This document shows, in pieces, positions 46,174 to 55,389 of a stretch of 64,000 nt of DNA. Each line of letters begins with the position of its first letter. The first letter of the stretch is position 1. Under the pieces are notes generated by a model that searched no databases, was not told where the DNA came from, and saw only the letters and a list, made by a program, of their open reading frames with translations. The position numbers were made by a program, and so were the translations under genes. Origin of the DNA: Gemmatimonadota bacterium (GTDB lineage Bacteria; Gemmatimonadota; Gemmatimonadetes; Longimicrobiales; Gaopeijiaceae); assembly GCA_022563405.1 (NCBI GenBank), contig JADFNK010000006.1, positions 1 to 64,000 of the forward strand. Reading direction: 5' to 3'.

Positions 46174-49133
46174 AGCTCGGACGATCCGTTTCCGGGCTCG
46201 GCGATCTCAACTCGGGCCGGGTCGTCAACCGGGGCGGCTTCCTCAGCATAGGCTTCCACCGGCGGACAAGTGCACACCAGGTTGCGATCCCCGTGGGCAT
46301 TGTCCACCCGCCGAACCGGGGGCCAGTACTTGTACTCTCGGGTCCAGGGGGCCGGATAGGCGGCCCGCTCTCGTGAGTACCCGTGTTCCCACGCCTCGGC
46401 CATGAGCATGGCGGCCGTGTGCGGAGCATTCTTGAGCAGGTTGTCCTCCGGGTCTGCCTCGCCCGACGCGACTTCCTCGACTTCATCCCGAATCGCCAAC
46501 AGCGCGTCGCAGAACCGGTCCAACTCGTGCCTGGATTCACTTTCCGTAGGCTCGACCATGACGGTTCCCGCGACCGGGAACGACATGGTGGGCGCGTGGA
46601 ACCCATAATCCATCAACCGTTTGGCGACATCCTCGTCCGTGATCCCGCTCGTTTTCCTCAGAGGACGGAGGTCCAGAATGAACTCGTGCGCCACGCGACC
46701 GTTCTCCCCCCGATAGAGGATGTCGAACCGTTCACCGAGCCTGTTCGCCATGTAGTTGGCGTTGAGAATCGCCGTTTCCGTGGCCCTTCGGACGCCGTCC
46801 TTTCCCAGAAGCGCGATATACGCCCAGGAGATCAGCAGGATGCTGCTGCTTCCCCAAGGGGCCGCCGACACGGCCCGGATACCGCTGTCGCCGCCTGTTG
46901 CTACTTCGGGATGCCCAGGAAGGAAAGGCGCCAGCTCGGACGTGACGCAGATCGGGCCCATGCCCGGCCCTCCGCCACCGTGTGGGATCGAGAATGTCTT
47001 GTGGAGGTTGATGTGACAGACGTCGGCACCGTAGTCGCCCGGCCGGCACAAACCCACTTGGGCGTTCAGGTTGGCGCCGTCGAGGTAGACTCGTCCCCCT
47101 TTGGCGTGCACGATATCGCAGATTTCACGGATTCGGGGCTCGAACACGCCGTGGGTCGACGGATAGGTAACCATGAAGGCCGCGAGCTCCGAAGCATTCG
47201 CCTCGGCCTTCGCGGCGAGATCGTCCACGTCGATGTTGCCGGACTGGTCACACTCGACGACTACGACGCTCATGCCGGCCATCACTGCGCTGGCCGGATT
47301 GGTCCCATGCGCAGACGATGGGATCAGGCAAACCTTCCGGTGAGCCTCGCCCCGGCTCTCGTGGAACGCCCGTATCACCCGTAGACCGGCGTACTCTCCT
47401 TGGGCGCCCGAGTTGGGCTGAAGCGACGTCGCCTCCAACCCGGTGATCTCCGCCAACCACTTCTCCAGATCCGAGAAGATCCGCCGATACCCTTCGGTTT
47501 GGTCAAGCGGCGCAAACGGGTGAAGCCCTCCGAAAGCCCGCCACGTCACGGGCACCATCTCGGTCGTCGCGTTGAGCTTCATGGTACAGGATCCCAGCGA
47601 GATCATACTCGTGTTGAGCGACAGATCACGACTCTCCAAGCGGTGCAAATACCGGAGCATCTCGGTCTCGGAGTGATACCGATGGAAGACCGGGTGCTCG
47701 AGAATCGGAGACGTGCGGATCAGAAGCTCAGGGATGGCGGACGACGCTGACGCGGACACCTTCTCCGCACTGAGCTTCACACCGCCTCCCCGAGGGCCAC
47801 CATGGCTGAACACGGCAAAGAGATCGTCGATGTCCTCGGGTCGGGTCGTCTCGTCGAGGGTGATGCCGACGGTCCCGTCCCCGACGTCACGGAGGTTGAT
47901 CTCCAACTCCGCTGCACGCCGCAGTACGTCTTCTCCGGACATCTCCGAAGGCACCACCTGGATCGTATCGAAGAAACGATCGTGCACGATCGTATGGCCG
48001 AGCTCGCGTATACCATGCGCCAGGGTCGCAGTCAACCGATGGATCTTGTTCGCGATGCCGCGCAAGCCGTCGGGGCCATGATAGACGGCGTACATACCCG
48101 CCATGATCGCCAAGAGCACTTGAGCGGTGCAGATATTGGACGTCGCCTTTTCCCGTCGGATGTGCTGCTCGCGAGTCTGGAGTGCCATCCGGAGTGCCGA
48201 ATCTCCGTCCGCATCGACCGACACGCCGACGATCCGGCCCGGCAACTTGCGCTTGAACCTCTCCTTCGCCGCGAAATAGGCCGCGTGGGGACCTCCGTAC
48301 CCCATGGGAACGCCGAATCGCTGAGTATTCCCTACGGCCACGTCGGCGCCGAACTCTCCGGGAGGTGTGAGGAGGGTCAGCGCCATCAGGTCCGCGGCCA
48401 CGACCACCCCTGCACCCCACTCGTGGAAGTCGTCACAAAACGCGGTGTAGTCGTGGAGCCCACCATCACTCGCCGGATACTGGATCAGGCCTCCGAAGAG
48501 CTGATCCCCGAACGATTCGACGTCGAAATTGTCGTGAGCGCCGATCATGAGCTCGATACCCAAAGGCTCCGCCCGGCCCCGAACGACCTCTATCGTCTGC
48601 GGATGACACAGCTCCGACACGAAGAATCTGGTACGGGCCTCATCCTTTGTTTCGCCGAAGAGCATGGTCATCGCCTCGGCGGCCGCCGTGCCCTCGTCCA
48701 GAAGCGACGCGTTGGCGATTTCCATCCCAGTGAGGTCGATCACCATGGTCTGGTAGTTGAGGAGCGCCTCGAGGCGCCCCTGCGAGATCTCGGCCTGGTA
48801 GGGTGTGTACTGGGTATACCAGCCGGGATTTTCGAGGATGTTCCTCAGAATGACACCAGGAACGATCGTATCGTGGTACCCCATCCCGATATACGATCGA
48901 AACACTCGATTCAGGGCGCCGATCTCCTGAAGTTGCCCTAGGAGTTCGTGTTCTGAGGACGCCTCCGGAAGGTCCAGGTCGGACTCCAGCCGGATGGACT
49001 CGGGAATGGTCTGATCCACGAGTTCTTCGATACTGCCGAGACCCATGGAAGCCAACATCCGCTCTACATCATGAGACCGCGGGCCGATGTGACGGCTCGC
49101 GAAGAGGTTCTCCGAGTCTATCTGGGGGGACAT
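46170..49133 (-). CDS. gcvP: Glycine dehydrogenase (aminomethyl-transferring), P-protein
   Basis: This is a 987-residue one-chain P-protein, which decarboxylates glycine and passes the aminomethyl group to lipoyl-GcvH. The N-terminal half has [18 protein letters not shown] and [20 protein letters not shown]. The C-terminal half has [20 protein letters not shown] and the PLP lysine in [19 protein letters not shown] near 713. Both halves are fused as in Gram-negative bacteria and mitochondria. It lies eight bases after gcvH. gcvT and the L-protein are not in the window. Confidence 0.97.
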   Translation of the reverse strand: MSPQIDSENLFASRHIGPRSHDVERMLASMGLGSIEELVDQTIPESIRLESDLDLPEASSEHELLGQLQEIGALNRVFRSYIGMGYHDTIVPGVILRNILENPGWYTQYTPYQAEISQGRLEALLNYQTMVIDLTGMEIANASLLDEGTAAAEAMTMLFGETKDEARTRFFVSELCHPQTIEVVRGRAEPLGIELMIGAHDNFDVESFGDQLFGGLIQYPASDGGLHDYTAFCDDFHEWGAGVVVAADLMALTLLTPPGEFGADVAVGNTQRFGVPMGYGGPHAAYFAAKERFKRKLPGRIVGVSVDADGDSALRMALQTREQHIRREKATSNICTAQVLLAIMAGMYAVYHGPDGLRGIANKIHRLTATLAHGIRELGHTIVHDRFFDTIQVVPSEMSGEDVLRRAAELEINLRDVGDGTVGITLDETTRPEDIDDLFAVFSHGGPRGGGVKLSAEKVSASASSAIPELLIRTSPILEHPVFHRYHSETEMLRYLHRLESRDLSLNTSMISLGSCTMKLNATTEMVPVTWRAFGGLHPFAPLDQTEGYRRIFSDLEKWLAEITGLEATSLQPNSGAQGEYAGLRVIRAFHESRGEAHRKVCLIPSSAHGTNPASAVMAGMSVVVVECDQSGNIDVDDLAAKAEANASELAAFMVTYPSTHGVFEPRIREICDIVHAKGGRVYLDGANLNAQVGLCRPGDYGADVCHINLHKTFSIPHGGGGPGMGPICVTSELAPFLPGHPEVATGGDSGIRAVSAAPWGSSSILLISWAYIALLGKDGVRRATETAILNANYMANRLGERFDILYRGENGRVAHEFILDLRPLRKTSGITDEDVAKRLMDYGFHAPTMSFPVAGTVMVEPTESESRHELDRFCDALLAIRDEVEEVASGEADPEDNLLKNAPHTAAMLMAEAWEHGYSRERAAYPAPWTREYKYWPPVRRVDNAHGDRNLVCTCPPVEAYAEEAAPVDDPARVEIAEPGNGSSEL

Positions 49134-49141
49134 CCGGGCGG

Positions 49142-49534
49142 CTACTCGCCGACCAGGGCCTTATAGGCCGCCGCGTCCAGAAGAGCGTCGACCGTGGCCT
49201 GGTCACCCACCCGCAACCGAAGCATCCACCCGGCACCGTAGGGATCGCTGTTCACGAGCGACGGGTCATCGTCTAGAGACTCGTTCACCGCGACGATCTC
49301 TCCGGCAACCGGACAGAACAAATCACTCACGGCCTTTACGGCTTCGATCGTCCCGAAGGTGGCCTTTTTCTCAAAGCTCTCCCCGACCGTGGGCAACTCC
49401 ACGTACACGACGTCCCCCAACTCCCCCTGGGCATAGTCCGTTATGCCGATCTGATACACGCCGCTCTCATCGGTCGCCGTCAGATATTCGTGCTCCTCTG
49501 TATAGCGAAGTCCCTCGGGTATTTCGGACACCAT
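49142..49534 (-). CDS. gcvH: Glycine cleavage system H protein
   Basis: This is a 130-residue lipoyl carrier of the glycine cleavage system. The fold is marked by [40 protein letters not shown] and the lipoylation site [14 protein letters not shown], with the lysine at position 67. The ribosome site is GGAGA. It is the first gene of the gcvH-gcvP-lplA run. No glycine riboswitch is visible in the 141-base divergent gap upstream. Confidence 0.97.
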   Translation of the reverse strand: MVSEIPEGLRYTEEHEYLTATDESGVYQIGITDYAQGELGDVVYVELPTVGESFEKKATFGTIEAVKAVSDLFCPVAGEIVAVNESLDDDPSLVNSDPYGAGWMLRLRVGDQATVDALLDAAAYKALVGE

Positions 49535-49587
49535 TTCTCCAGGTTCGAGTGTCGTGTATGGTCTAGACGTTTCTTCTGTTCGCGTTC

Positions 49588-49623
49588 AAGCTATTCGGAT
49601 AGCTTTTCAACTAGCTTTTCAAC
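49588..49623. repeat. Stem-loop and 12 bp tandem repeat between gcvH and the acyl-CoA dehydrogenase gene
   Basis: AAGCTAT-TCGG-ATAGCTT is a perfect seven-base stem. Its right arm runs into two tandem copies of TAGCTTTTCAAC. Both lie in the divergent promoter region between gcvH and the acyl-CoA dehydrogenase gene. Confidence 0.6.
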
Positions 49624-49675
49624 CGGAATTATTCGAGGATTTTTTGATGATCGTGGCGCGAAGAAGATAGAGAAT

Positions 49676-50851
49676 ATGGATACGTCCACAAAGACCGATT
49701 CCGCGATCCGTCCCGCCCTGACTTCGCTCTCCGACGTGGAGCAGATGTTCCGAGAGGCGGTGCGAGATTTTGCGACCTCGGAGGTCGCTCCGCTCGTCTC
49801 CCAGATGGATCACAAGCAGGAGATCGAAGCTGATCTCATCCCCCAGCTCTTCGAGTTGGGGCTCATGGGGATCGAAATTCCGGAGGAGTTCGGGGGAGCC
49901 GGCTCCAATTTCTTCACGTCGGTCCTTGTCGTGGAGGAGCTGTCGAAGACCGATCCGTCCGTAGCCACCTTGGTCGATGTCCAGAACACTTTGGTGAACA
50001 ACGCGATTGCTCGATGGGGATCCGACGAGCTACAGGCCTACTACTTTCCGAAGCTTGCCTCTGAGTGGATAGGCGCCTACGCCCTCTCGGAGGCGGGAAG
50101 TGGCTCGGATGCCTTCGCGCTGAGCTGTCGAGCCACACGAGACGGCGACGATTGGCTGCTCAACGGCCAGAAGCTCTGGGTCACGAACGGGCACGAGGCC
50201 TCCATGTTCATCGTTTTCGCGACGGTAGATCCCGGCGCAGGGCACAAGGGTATCACGGCCTTCATGGTGGATCGCGACAGCGAGGGGTTCTCCCTGGGCA
50301 AGAAGGAGAACAAGCTGGGAATACGGGCGTCTTCGACGTCGGAGTTGATTCTCGACAACGTGAGAGTTCCGAACGGGAAGGTGCTGGGCGAGGTCGGGAA
50401 GGGATACAAGGTGGCCATCGAGACGCTGAACGAAGGCCGCATCGGAATCGGTGCTCAGATGGTTGGCACCGCTCAAGGAGCGCTGGATCACACCTTGCGG
50501 TACATACAAGAACGAGAGCAGTTCGGTCGCGCTATCGCCGATTTTCAGGGCGTTCAGTTCCAGATGGCGGACGCGGCAACCGACCTGGAGGCCTCCAGAC
50601 TCCTGGTCTACAACGCGGCTCGGCTCAGGGACGCCGGCGAGGACTTCCTGGTGCCGGCAGCGATGGCCAAGCTACATTCCTCACGAATGGCACAGAAGGT
50701 GACTTCTTTGTGTATCGATCTGTTCGGCGGGTACGGATTCACGACGGAATACCCTGTCGAAAAATTTTATCGCGATTCGAAGATCGGTACGATCTACGAG
50801 GGTACGACGAACATGCAACTTCAAACCATCGCCAGGGGGCTTCTAGGATGA
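49676..50851 (+). CDS. Acyl-CoA dehydrogenase
   Basis: The protein is about 391 residues from the ATG giving MDTSTKTDSA; the track extends 62 codons into the repeat-bearing leader. It is a FAD-dependent beta-oxidation enzyme. The N-terminal helical domain has LGLMGIEIPEEFGGAGSNFF. The FAD-binding region has YALSEAGSGSDAFALSCRAT and WVTNGHEASMFIVFA. The C-terminal domain has the catalytic base in GTIYEGTTNMQLQTIARGLL and LNEGRIGIGAQMVG. It most resembles short- or branched-chain members; the exact chain preference is not visible. Its stop overlaps the tatA start as ATGA. Confidence 0.95.
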   Translation: MDTSTKTDSAIRPALTSLSDVEQMFREAVRDFATSEVAPLVSQMDHKQEIEADLIPQLFELGLMGIEIPEEFGGAGSNFFTSVLVVEELSKTDPSVATLVDVQNTLVNNAIARWGSDELQAYYFPKLASEWIGAYALSEAGSGSDAFALSCRATRDGDDWLLNGQKLWVTNGHEASMFIVFATVDPGAGHKGITAFMVDRDSEGFSLGKKENKLGIRASSTSELILDNVRVPNGKVLGEVGKGYKVAIETLNEGRIGIGAQMVGTAQGALDHTLRYIQEREQFGRAIADFQGVQFQMADAATDLEASRLLVYNAARLRDAGEDFLVPAAMAKLHSSRMAQKVTSLCIDLFGGYGFTTEYPVEKFYRDSKIGTIYEGTTNMQLQTIARGLLG

Positions 50852-51039
50852 GTTTCGGACCTTGGGAGCTGATCCTGATCGCTGCGCTCGTGTTGTTCTT
50901 CTTCGGGGCGAAGAGAATACCCGTGATCGGCCGGGGCCTTGGAGCGGCCATTCGGAACTTCAAGGGGGAAATCCGCGAACAAGACGGTCCCCCCAGCGAC
51001 CGCAAGCTCGAGGAACCCCCGGACAACGACCGGGCGTAG
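50848..51039 (+). CDS. tatA: Sec-independent protein translocase TatA
   Basis: This is a 63-residue protein hidden inside a shadow ORF of the track. One N-terminal membrane helix (WELILIAALVLFFFGAKRIP) is followed by the F-G-x-x-R-x-P hinge, an amphipathic helix (GRGLGAAIRNFKGEIRE) and a charged tail ending DNDRA. It forms the pore of the twin-arginine pathway. The ACIII subunit ActB in this window carries a twin-arginine leader. It overlaps the acyl-CoA dehydrogenase stop by four bases. tatB and tatC are not nearby. Confidence 0.9.
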   Translation: MSFGPWELILIAALVLFFFGAKRIPVIGRGLGAAIRNFKGEIREQDGPPSDRKLEEPPDNDRA

Positions 51040-51046
51040 AAGGCGG

Positions 51047-51826
51047 TTGAAGGACAGCGGGCCTGGAGCGGCGAACCTCGACAACGTCGTCATCGTGTTG
51101 GACAGGCCCAAAGACGTCGTCAACGTCGCCGGCGTCGTCCGCGTGATGATGAACATGGGTCTGTCCAGGTTACGCCTGGTGAGCCCGGACGACTTCGACA
51201 CCTACCGCATCGGCGGTATCGCGCACCGCAGCGAAGAGCTGACAGGAGCGGCGGAGACGTTCGAAACACTCCAGGACGCCTTGTCCGACGTGGTGCTCAG
51301 TGTGGCAACCAGCGCTCGCCCCCGTACGGACCAGCGTAATTACGTGAGGCCCAGGGAAATCGCGCCAAGAATCGTCGAGGGCACCGCCAGCGGCCTCGTC
51401 GCTCTGGTATTCGGTAGGGAGGATCGGGGGCTCACCAACGAAGGGCTCGACCTCTGTCAGTCGGTGGCTATCGTGCCGACGGCCGCCGAATATCCGAGTC
51501 TGAATCTGGCTCAGGCCTGCCTGGTCCTTTGTTACGAGATCCATCTGGCAGGGTCCGAGGAGACTCCATTACCGCGGGGCAAGCGGGACCAGGGCCCCGC
51601 CACGCAAAAAGACCTGGAGGAGATGTACTCCGCCCTCCACCGCGGGCTGAGTCGAATCGACTTTTTCAAAGGGGATCGGCACCCCGAAAGTGTCATGCGC
51701 CTTCTGCGTACCATCTTGTCGCGAGCCGAGCCGGACCTCCGGGAGGCCCGTTTGGTGCGGGCTATGGGGTTCGAGATGGAGCGATATTTCGATCGGGAGG
51801 GAGCGGAAAGCGAACCGGACACCTGA
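51047..51826 (+). CDS. SpoU/TrmJ-like RNA 2'-O-methyltransferase
   Basis: The protein is about 259 residues if it starts at the TTG just after tatA; the track's longer start lies within tatA. It is a SPOUT-class methyltransferase: VDVVNVAGVV-type motif 1 (PKDVVNVAGVVRVMMNMGLS), motif 2 ALVFGREDRGLTNEGLDLC and motif 3 YPSLNLAQACLVLCYEIHLA. The C-terminal extension (MYSALHRGLSRIDFF to MERYFDREG) is typical of TrmJ, which methylates position 32 of tRNA with S-adenosylmethionine. TrmJ versus a related rRNA enzyme is not settled by sequence alone. Confidence 0.85.
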   Translation: MKDSGPGAANLDNVVIVLDRPKDVVNVAGVVRVMMNMGLSRLRLVSPDDFDTYRIGGIAHRSEELTGAAETFETLQDALSDVVLSVATSARPRTDQRNYVRPREIAPRIVEGTASGLVALVFGREDRGLTNEGLDLCQSVAIVPTAAEYPSLNLAQACLVLCYEIHLAGSEETPLPRGKRDQGPATQKDLEEMYSALHRGLSRIDFFKGDRHPESVMRLLRTILSRAEPDLREARLVRAMGFEMERYFDREGAESEPDT

Positions 51827-51961
51827 CGGTTCCAGGACTTTTTTTTCTTGGAAGCCGCTGTAATTTGCGCATATCTTTGGACATTCGTGGCGTAGTTGAC
51901 GCAGATCGCGGAAAAGGCCTGATCCTCCTGGCTCCTCCCGCGGCGTTCGAGGCCCCCCCAT

Positions 51962-53449
51962 ATGAACTCAGCCGAGCCGAGCCCCGCCGCCCCGCTTGCC
52001 GAGCGCTACCGGGCGCTACTCGAACTGGGAAACGCATTCCTCGGCAGCTCGAGTTCGTACGAACTGTACCAAGCGATCTACGCCGAATGCGCCAAGATGG
52101 TCGAACTCGAAGGGTTCTTGCTCTCCCTTTACGATGATCAACGTGATGTCGCCACTGTCGTCTTCAGTATGGACGATGGCAGAGAAAGCGAGCCAGGGCT
52201 CACGTATCGTGGCTCCGACAGTGAAGCCCTTCGCACCGGCACCCCCACAGCCATCGCGGACCAGACCGACGTCAGCGCGGTACTGTTCCCCGGGGACGTG
52301 CAATCGGGCGCCGTGCGCTCGACCCTCTCCCTCCCCCTTCTCTGCGAGAACCGCGTGATCGGCGTTCTCACCGTATACACATCACGCGCCGACGCATATG
52401 AAACCTCCGACCTCGAGCTGTTGGGGGGAATGGCCGATCTCGCGGCCATAACACTGGAGAACATGCGTCGTGTCGAAGAGTCGCAGCGGCGGTCCCGCGA
52501 GGCGGAAAGACTCGAGGAGATCGGCCGTGTCTTGAGCAGTTCCCTCGACTTCGAGGAAGTCCTGGAGAGGGTCTCCCACGCGGCGATGGACCTCCTCGAG
52601 GTCGACGGTGCGGGCGTTTGGACGTACGAAGACGGGTGTGCGACCGTAAGAACCTCCGTAGGGGAGGCCCCGGTTCCCGTCGGAACCACGGTCACGGTCC
52701 CGGACGCCGTCGCCGAGATGCTGTTGACGCAGGCCAAGCCGCTTTGGATCGAAGACGTCGCCGCCGATGCAGACCTTCCGGACATCGTCAGGAGTTACTT
52801 CCAGACGGGGAGCGCAATCCTGACGCCGATCGTTGTGGGGGACCGCGTCGTCGGCGCGCTCTCGGCCCGATGCAACCAGGTGAGGCGGTTCACCGAGTAC
52901 GATGTGCGAATGTTGGGCCGGCTGGCCGGACAAGCTTCCGTCGCCCTGAATAACGCCGAGCTGCACGCCAGCATCCAGGCGCTTTCCCTGACCGACGCAC
53001 TGACTGGGTTACCCAACCGCCGGCATCTTCAACTCCATCTCGAACGAGAAATCGGCGCGGCTCAGCGTGGTCGAAAACTGGCCCTCGTCCTGCTCGATCT
53101 GGACTCGTTCAAACACTACAATGACACCCTCGGACACGTGGTCGGGGATCAGATCCTGAAGGCATTCGGGGAGGTTCTCCTCCAGGAGAACCGGGCGATG
53201 AATTTGGTCGCGCGATACGGCGGGGACGAGTTCGTCGCCGTCCTATCCGAGGGCGATGAGCGGGGCGCACAAGGCTACCTTGCGCGGCTCCACGCGGGCA
53301 TCAAAGCACACCGCTTCTTGGCGTCTCACGGAGTCACGGTGAGCTCCGGCATAGCGGAGTTCGATTCCGACCAGACCGTGGGGTTCGAAGAACTCATCCA
53401 GGCCGCCGACCGGCGCATGTACGAGAACAAGGCCGCCAAACGTCGCTAG
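51962..53449 (+). CDS. GAF-GAF-GGDEF diguanylate cyclase
   Basis: This is a 495-residue cytoplasmic signalling protein. Two GAF-like sensor domains lie at about 20-165 and 190-340 and are linked by a coiled region (RRVEESQRRSREAERLEEIG). The C-terminal GGDEF domain (about 345-495) has LTDALTGLPNRRHLQLHLER, ALVLLDLDSFKHYNDTLGH and RYGGDEFVAVLSEGDERG. The active-site GGDEF is intact, so it probably makes cyclic di-GMP. The inhibitory R-x-x-D site reads R-A-M-N, so product inhibition may be weak. It converges on actF with one base between the stop codons. Confidence 0.93.
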   Translation: MNSAEPSPAAPLAERYRALLELGNAFLGSSSSYELYQAIYAECAKMVELEGFLLSLYDDQRDVATVVFSMDDGRESEPGLTYRGSDSEALRTGTPTAIADQTDVSAVLFPGDVQSGAVRSTLSLPLLCENRVIGVLTVYTSRADAYETSDLELLGGMADLAAITLENMRRVEESQRRSREAERLEEIGRVLSSSLDFEEVLERVSHAAMDLLEVDGAGVWTYEDGCATVRTSVGEAPVPVGTTVTVPDAVAEMLLTQAKPLWIEDVAADADLPDIVRSYFQTGSAILTPIVVGDRVVGALSARCNQVRRFTEYDVRMLGRLAGQASVALNNAELHASIQALSLTDALTGLPNRRHLQLHLEREIGAAQRGRKLALVLLDLDSFKHYNDTLGHVVGDQILKAFGEVLLQENRAMNLVARYGGDEFVAVLSEGDERGAQGYLARLHAGIKAHRFLASHGVTVSSGIAEFDSDQTVGFEELIQAADRRMYENKAAKRR

Positions 53450-53450
53450 A

Positions 53451-54770
53451 TCACTCGTACGGCATCCCCGAAGCAGCCATCTCCGCCTCGAAGGTCTCCG
53501 GATCCACCATGGGCTGCCACACCTGGATGAGCGGAAAGGTGGAAAGGAACCACCGGACGGCGAACAGGAAGATCCCCAGGAACATGAGCGCCACGAGCAG
53601 CTCCGTACCACCCAACGTCGGCGTGTCGGGACTACGGATCGACGGCGCCACCATGAGGTGTTTTTCCAACCACAACCCTGAGAGCAGCACGATCGCGATC
53701 GACCTCAGGATCAGGGGACTCATCTTCGGTTTCCGGCCGAGCAGGCCCGCGAACGGAACCACGAAGCACATCACGATCAAAGCGGCGGACCACTTACCCC
53801 AGGGTTCTTCAGCCCGGTGGATGATCCAAATCTGCTCCCAAGGGAGTTTCCCGTACCAGATGACCAGGTACTGGGCGAAAAACAGGTAGGCCCAGAACAC
53901 GGAGAAGGCGAAAGTGAGCTTACCGAGGTCATGCATTTGCTGGCGACCCATCGCCTTGTCGAGCAAGTTGTCCCCCCTCTTCAGGAAGGTCACCGCAACC
54001 GCCGTGGCCGCGATGCCGCTCCAGAAGGCGCCCATGAAGAACCAGGGGCCCATCATCGTGGAGTACCAGTGGGGTTCGAGCGACATGACCCAATCGTACG
54101 AGAGTATGCTCATCATGAGCGCGTATATGATCACGAACGCCGGAGCGAGACGTGTCATGCGCCGGTAGGAAACGACCTCCTCCACCTCCTGACCAAGCCA
54201 TCCCCGCGAGAGAAGCTCGCGCCACCACTCCCGGCCGCGGTCCGCATCGGCGTGCCCCCCGGTCAAGCCCATATCGGGTCTGAGCGCCAGGTACGCGAAG
54301 TAGAGCGACACCCCGAACAGGAGGAGCACCCCGATCACGTTCCTCAACAAGAGGAACGTCATGTTGAGATAGGGAGCCTTTTTTGCGAGGATCGGATCGA
54401 GGATCGGATCCTGGGCCATCTCAGCGACCCAGGGAAAATACGCCTCGCCGAGCCCGAGCATCGGCAGAAACAGCACGAACGAAATCGGAAGGAAGGCCAC
54501 GAACGCCAGACTCACCCGGCGGACCGACCAGTTCCACTTCGCCTTCGTGATCCACGTCACCACGGTGAGCAGTACCGCGCCCATGGCGATGTTGGTGAAG
54601 AACAGCCAGTTCGAGACGTACGACTGCCAGGCCCTATCGGGGTCGACAGACCGTGCGTACAAGAAACCCGCAAGGCCGACCACGAACATCCCGAGGAATA
54701 CCCTGTCCCACTTCTTGGAGCGTGGCAGATACTGGATGGGAATCTCGGAGGGGACGTGAATATGGCTCAT
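53451..54770 (-). CDS. actF: Alternative complex III quinone-binding membrane subunit ActF
   Basis: The protein is about 439 residues from the ATG giving MSHIHVPSE. It has roughly ten transmembrane segments, including WLFFTNIAMGAVLLTVVTWI, RNVIGVLLLFGVSLYFAYLA, MMGPWFFMGAFWSGIAATAV and FWAYLFFAQYLVIWYGKLPW, with a polar VIWYGKLPWEQIWIIHR stretch. This fits the quinol:cytochrome c oxidoreductase quinone-binding subunit 2 (ActF) of ACIII. It is the last gene of the act operon. Confidence 0.9.
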   Translation of the reverse strand: MSHIHVPSEIPIQYLPRSKKWDRVFLGMFVVGLAGFLYARSVDPDRAWQSYVSNWLFFTNIAMGAVLLTVVTWITKAKWNWSVRRVSLAFVAFLPISFVLFLPMLGLGEAYFPWVAEMAQDPILDPILAKKAPYLNMTFLLLRNVIGVLLLFGVSLYFAYLALRPDMGLTGGHADADRGREWWRELLSRGWLGQEVEEVVSYRRMTRLAPAFVIIYALMMSILSYDWVMSLEPHWYSTMMGPWFFMGAFWSGIAATAVAVTFLKRGDNLLDKAMGRQQMHDLGKLTFAFSVFWAYLFFAQYLVIWYGKLPWEQIWIIHRAEEPWGKWSAALIVMCFVVPFAGLLGRKPKMSPLILRSIAIVLLSGLWLEKHLMVAPSIRSPDTPTLGGTELLVALMFLGIFLFAVRWFLSTFPLIQVWQPMVDPETFEAEMAASGMPYE

Positions 54771-54774
54771 TGGC

Positions 54775-55389
54775 CTACTGCGCCCCCGCACCCGCCGGCG
54801 TATTACCGGCCTGGTCCTGCAGCACGCGTATATAGTTCACGATGTTCCAGCGGTCGAAGTGGCTGATCTGGTGTCCGTACGGAGGCATGAGGCCACGGCC
54901 CACGCGCATGATCCCGTAGATGTGGCCGTCGCTGAACCCCGCCACGCCCGGACCGGACAGGTTGAACCCTACCAGGAGCGGAATCCACTGGGTCATGTTG
55001 GCCTCAGCACCCACTCCCGCCAACCCGTGGCATATCGCACAATATCGGTCGAAGAGCACCTCGCCGCGCTCGAGCGACGCCGGATCGGACGGGACCGGAT
55101 TGGGCAGGTTCTGCACCACGGGGCTGAGGAGGTCCGCCTGCGTGATCGGGGCCGGCATGAAACCCAGCTCCGGCTGCCCGGTGTTCAGGATGCCCGGTCC
55201 AGCGGTGATGTTTCCGGCCGCGAAGGGCACACTGTTTTCGGGCGGCGCGATCGTGTTCTCATACGGGTCGAACGACCTCGAATCGCGCATGTGGCGTCCG
55301 AAGATAGCCGCCGTCACGTCGTCCAGCGGTGTACACGCCCCCGAGGCCATGAGCAACACGCCGACGCACGCCATCCGGACGAGGCTCAC
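54775..55389 (-). CDS. actE: Alternative complex III monohaem cytochrome c subunit ActE
   Basis: This is a 204-residue c-type cytochrome with a lipoprotein leader (MASGAC). One haem site is CAICHG, and a likely Met ligand lies in the GRGLMPPYGHQ region. The N-terminal MRDSRSFDPYENTIAPPENS segment is typical of ActE. The GTG start overlaps the actC stop as GTGA. The periplasmic protein would pass electrons from ActA/ActB onward to a terminal oxidase. Confidence 0.9.
   Translation of the reverse strand: MSLVRMACVGVLLMASGACTPLDDVTAAIFGRHMRDSRSFDPYENTIAPPENSVPFAAGNITAGPGILNTGQPELGFMPAPITQADLLSPVVQNLPNPVPSDPASLERGEVLFDRYCAICHGLAGVGAEANMTQWIPLLVGFNLSGPGVAGFSDGHIYGIMRVGRGLMPPYGHQISHFDRWNIVNYIRVLQDQAGNTPAGAGAQ

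Noticed and set aside
49588-49609. Stem-loop followed by T4 as a terminator
   Set aside because: It lies between divergent genes, so no upstream transcript needs ending there.
49535-49675. Possible glycine riboswitch upstream of gcvH
   Set aside because: The 141-base gap has no conserved glycine-aptamer core; only a short stem and a tandem repeat are present.
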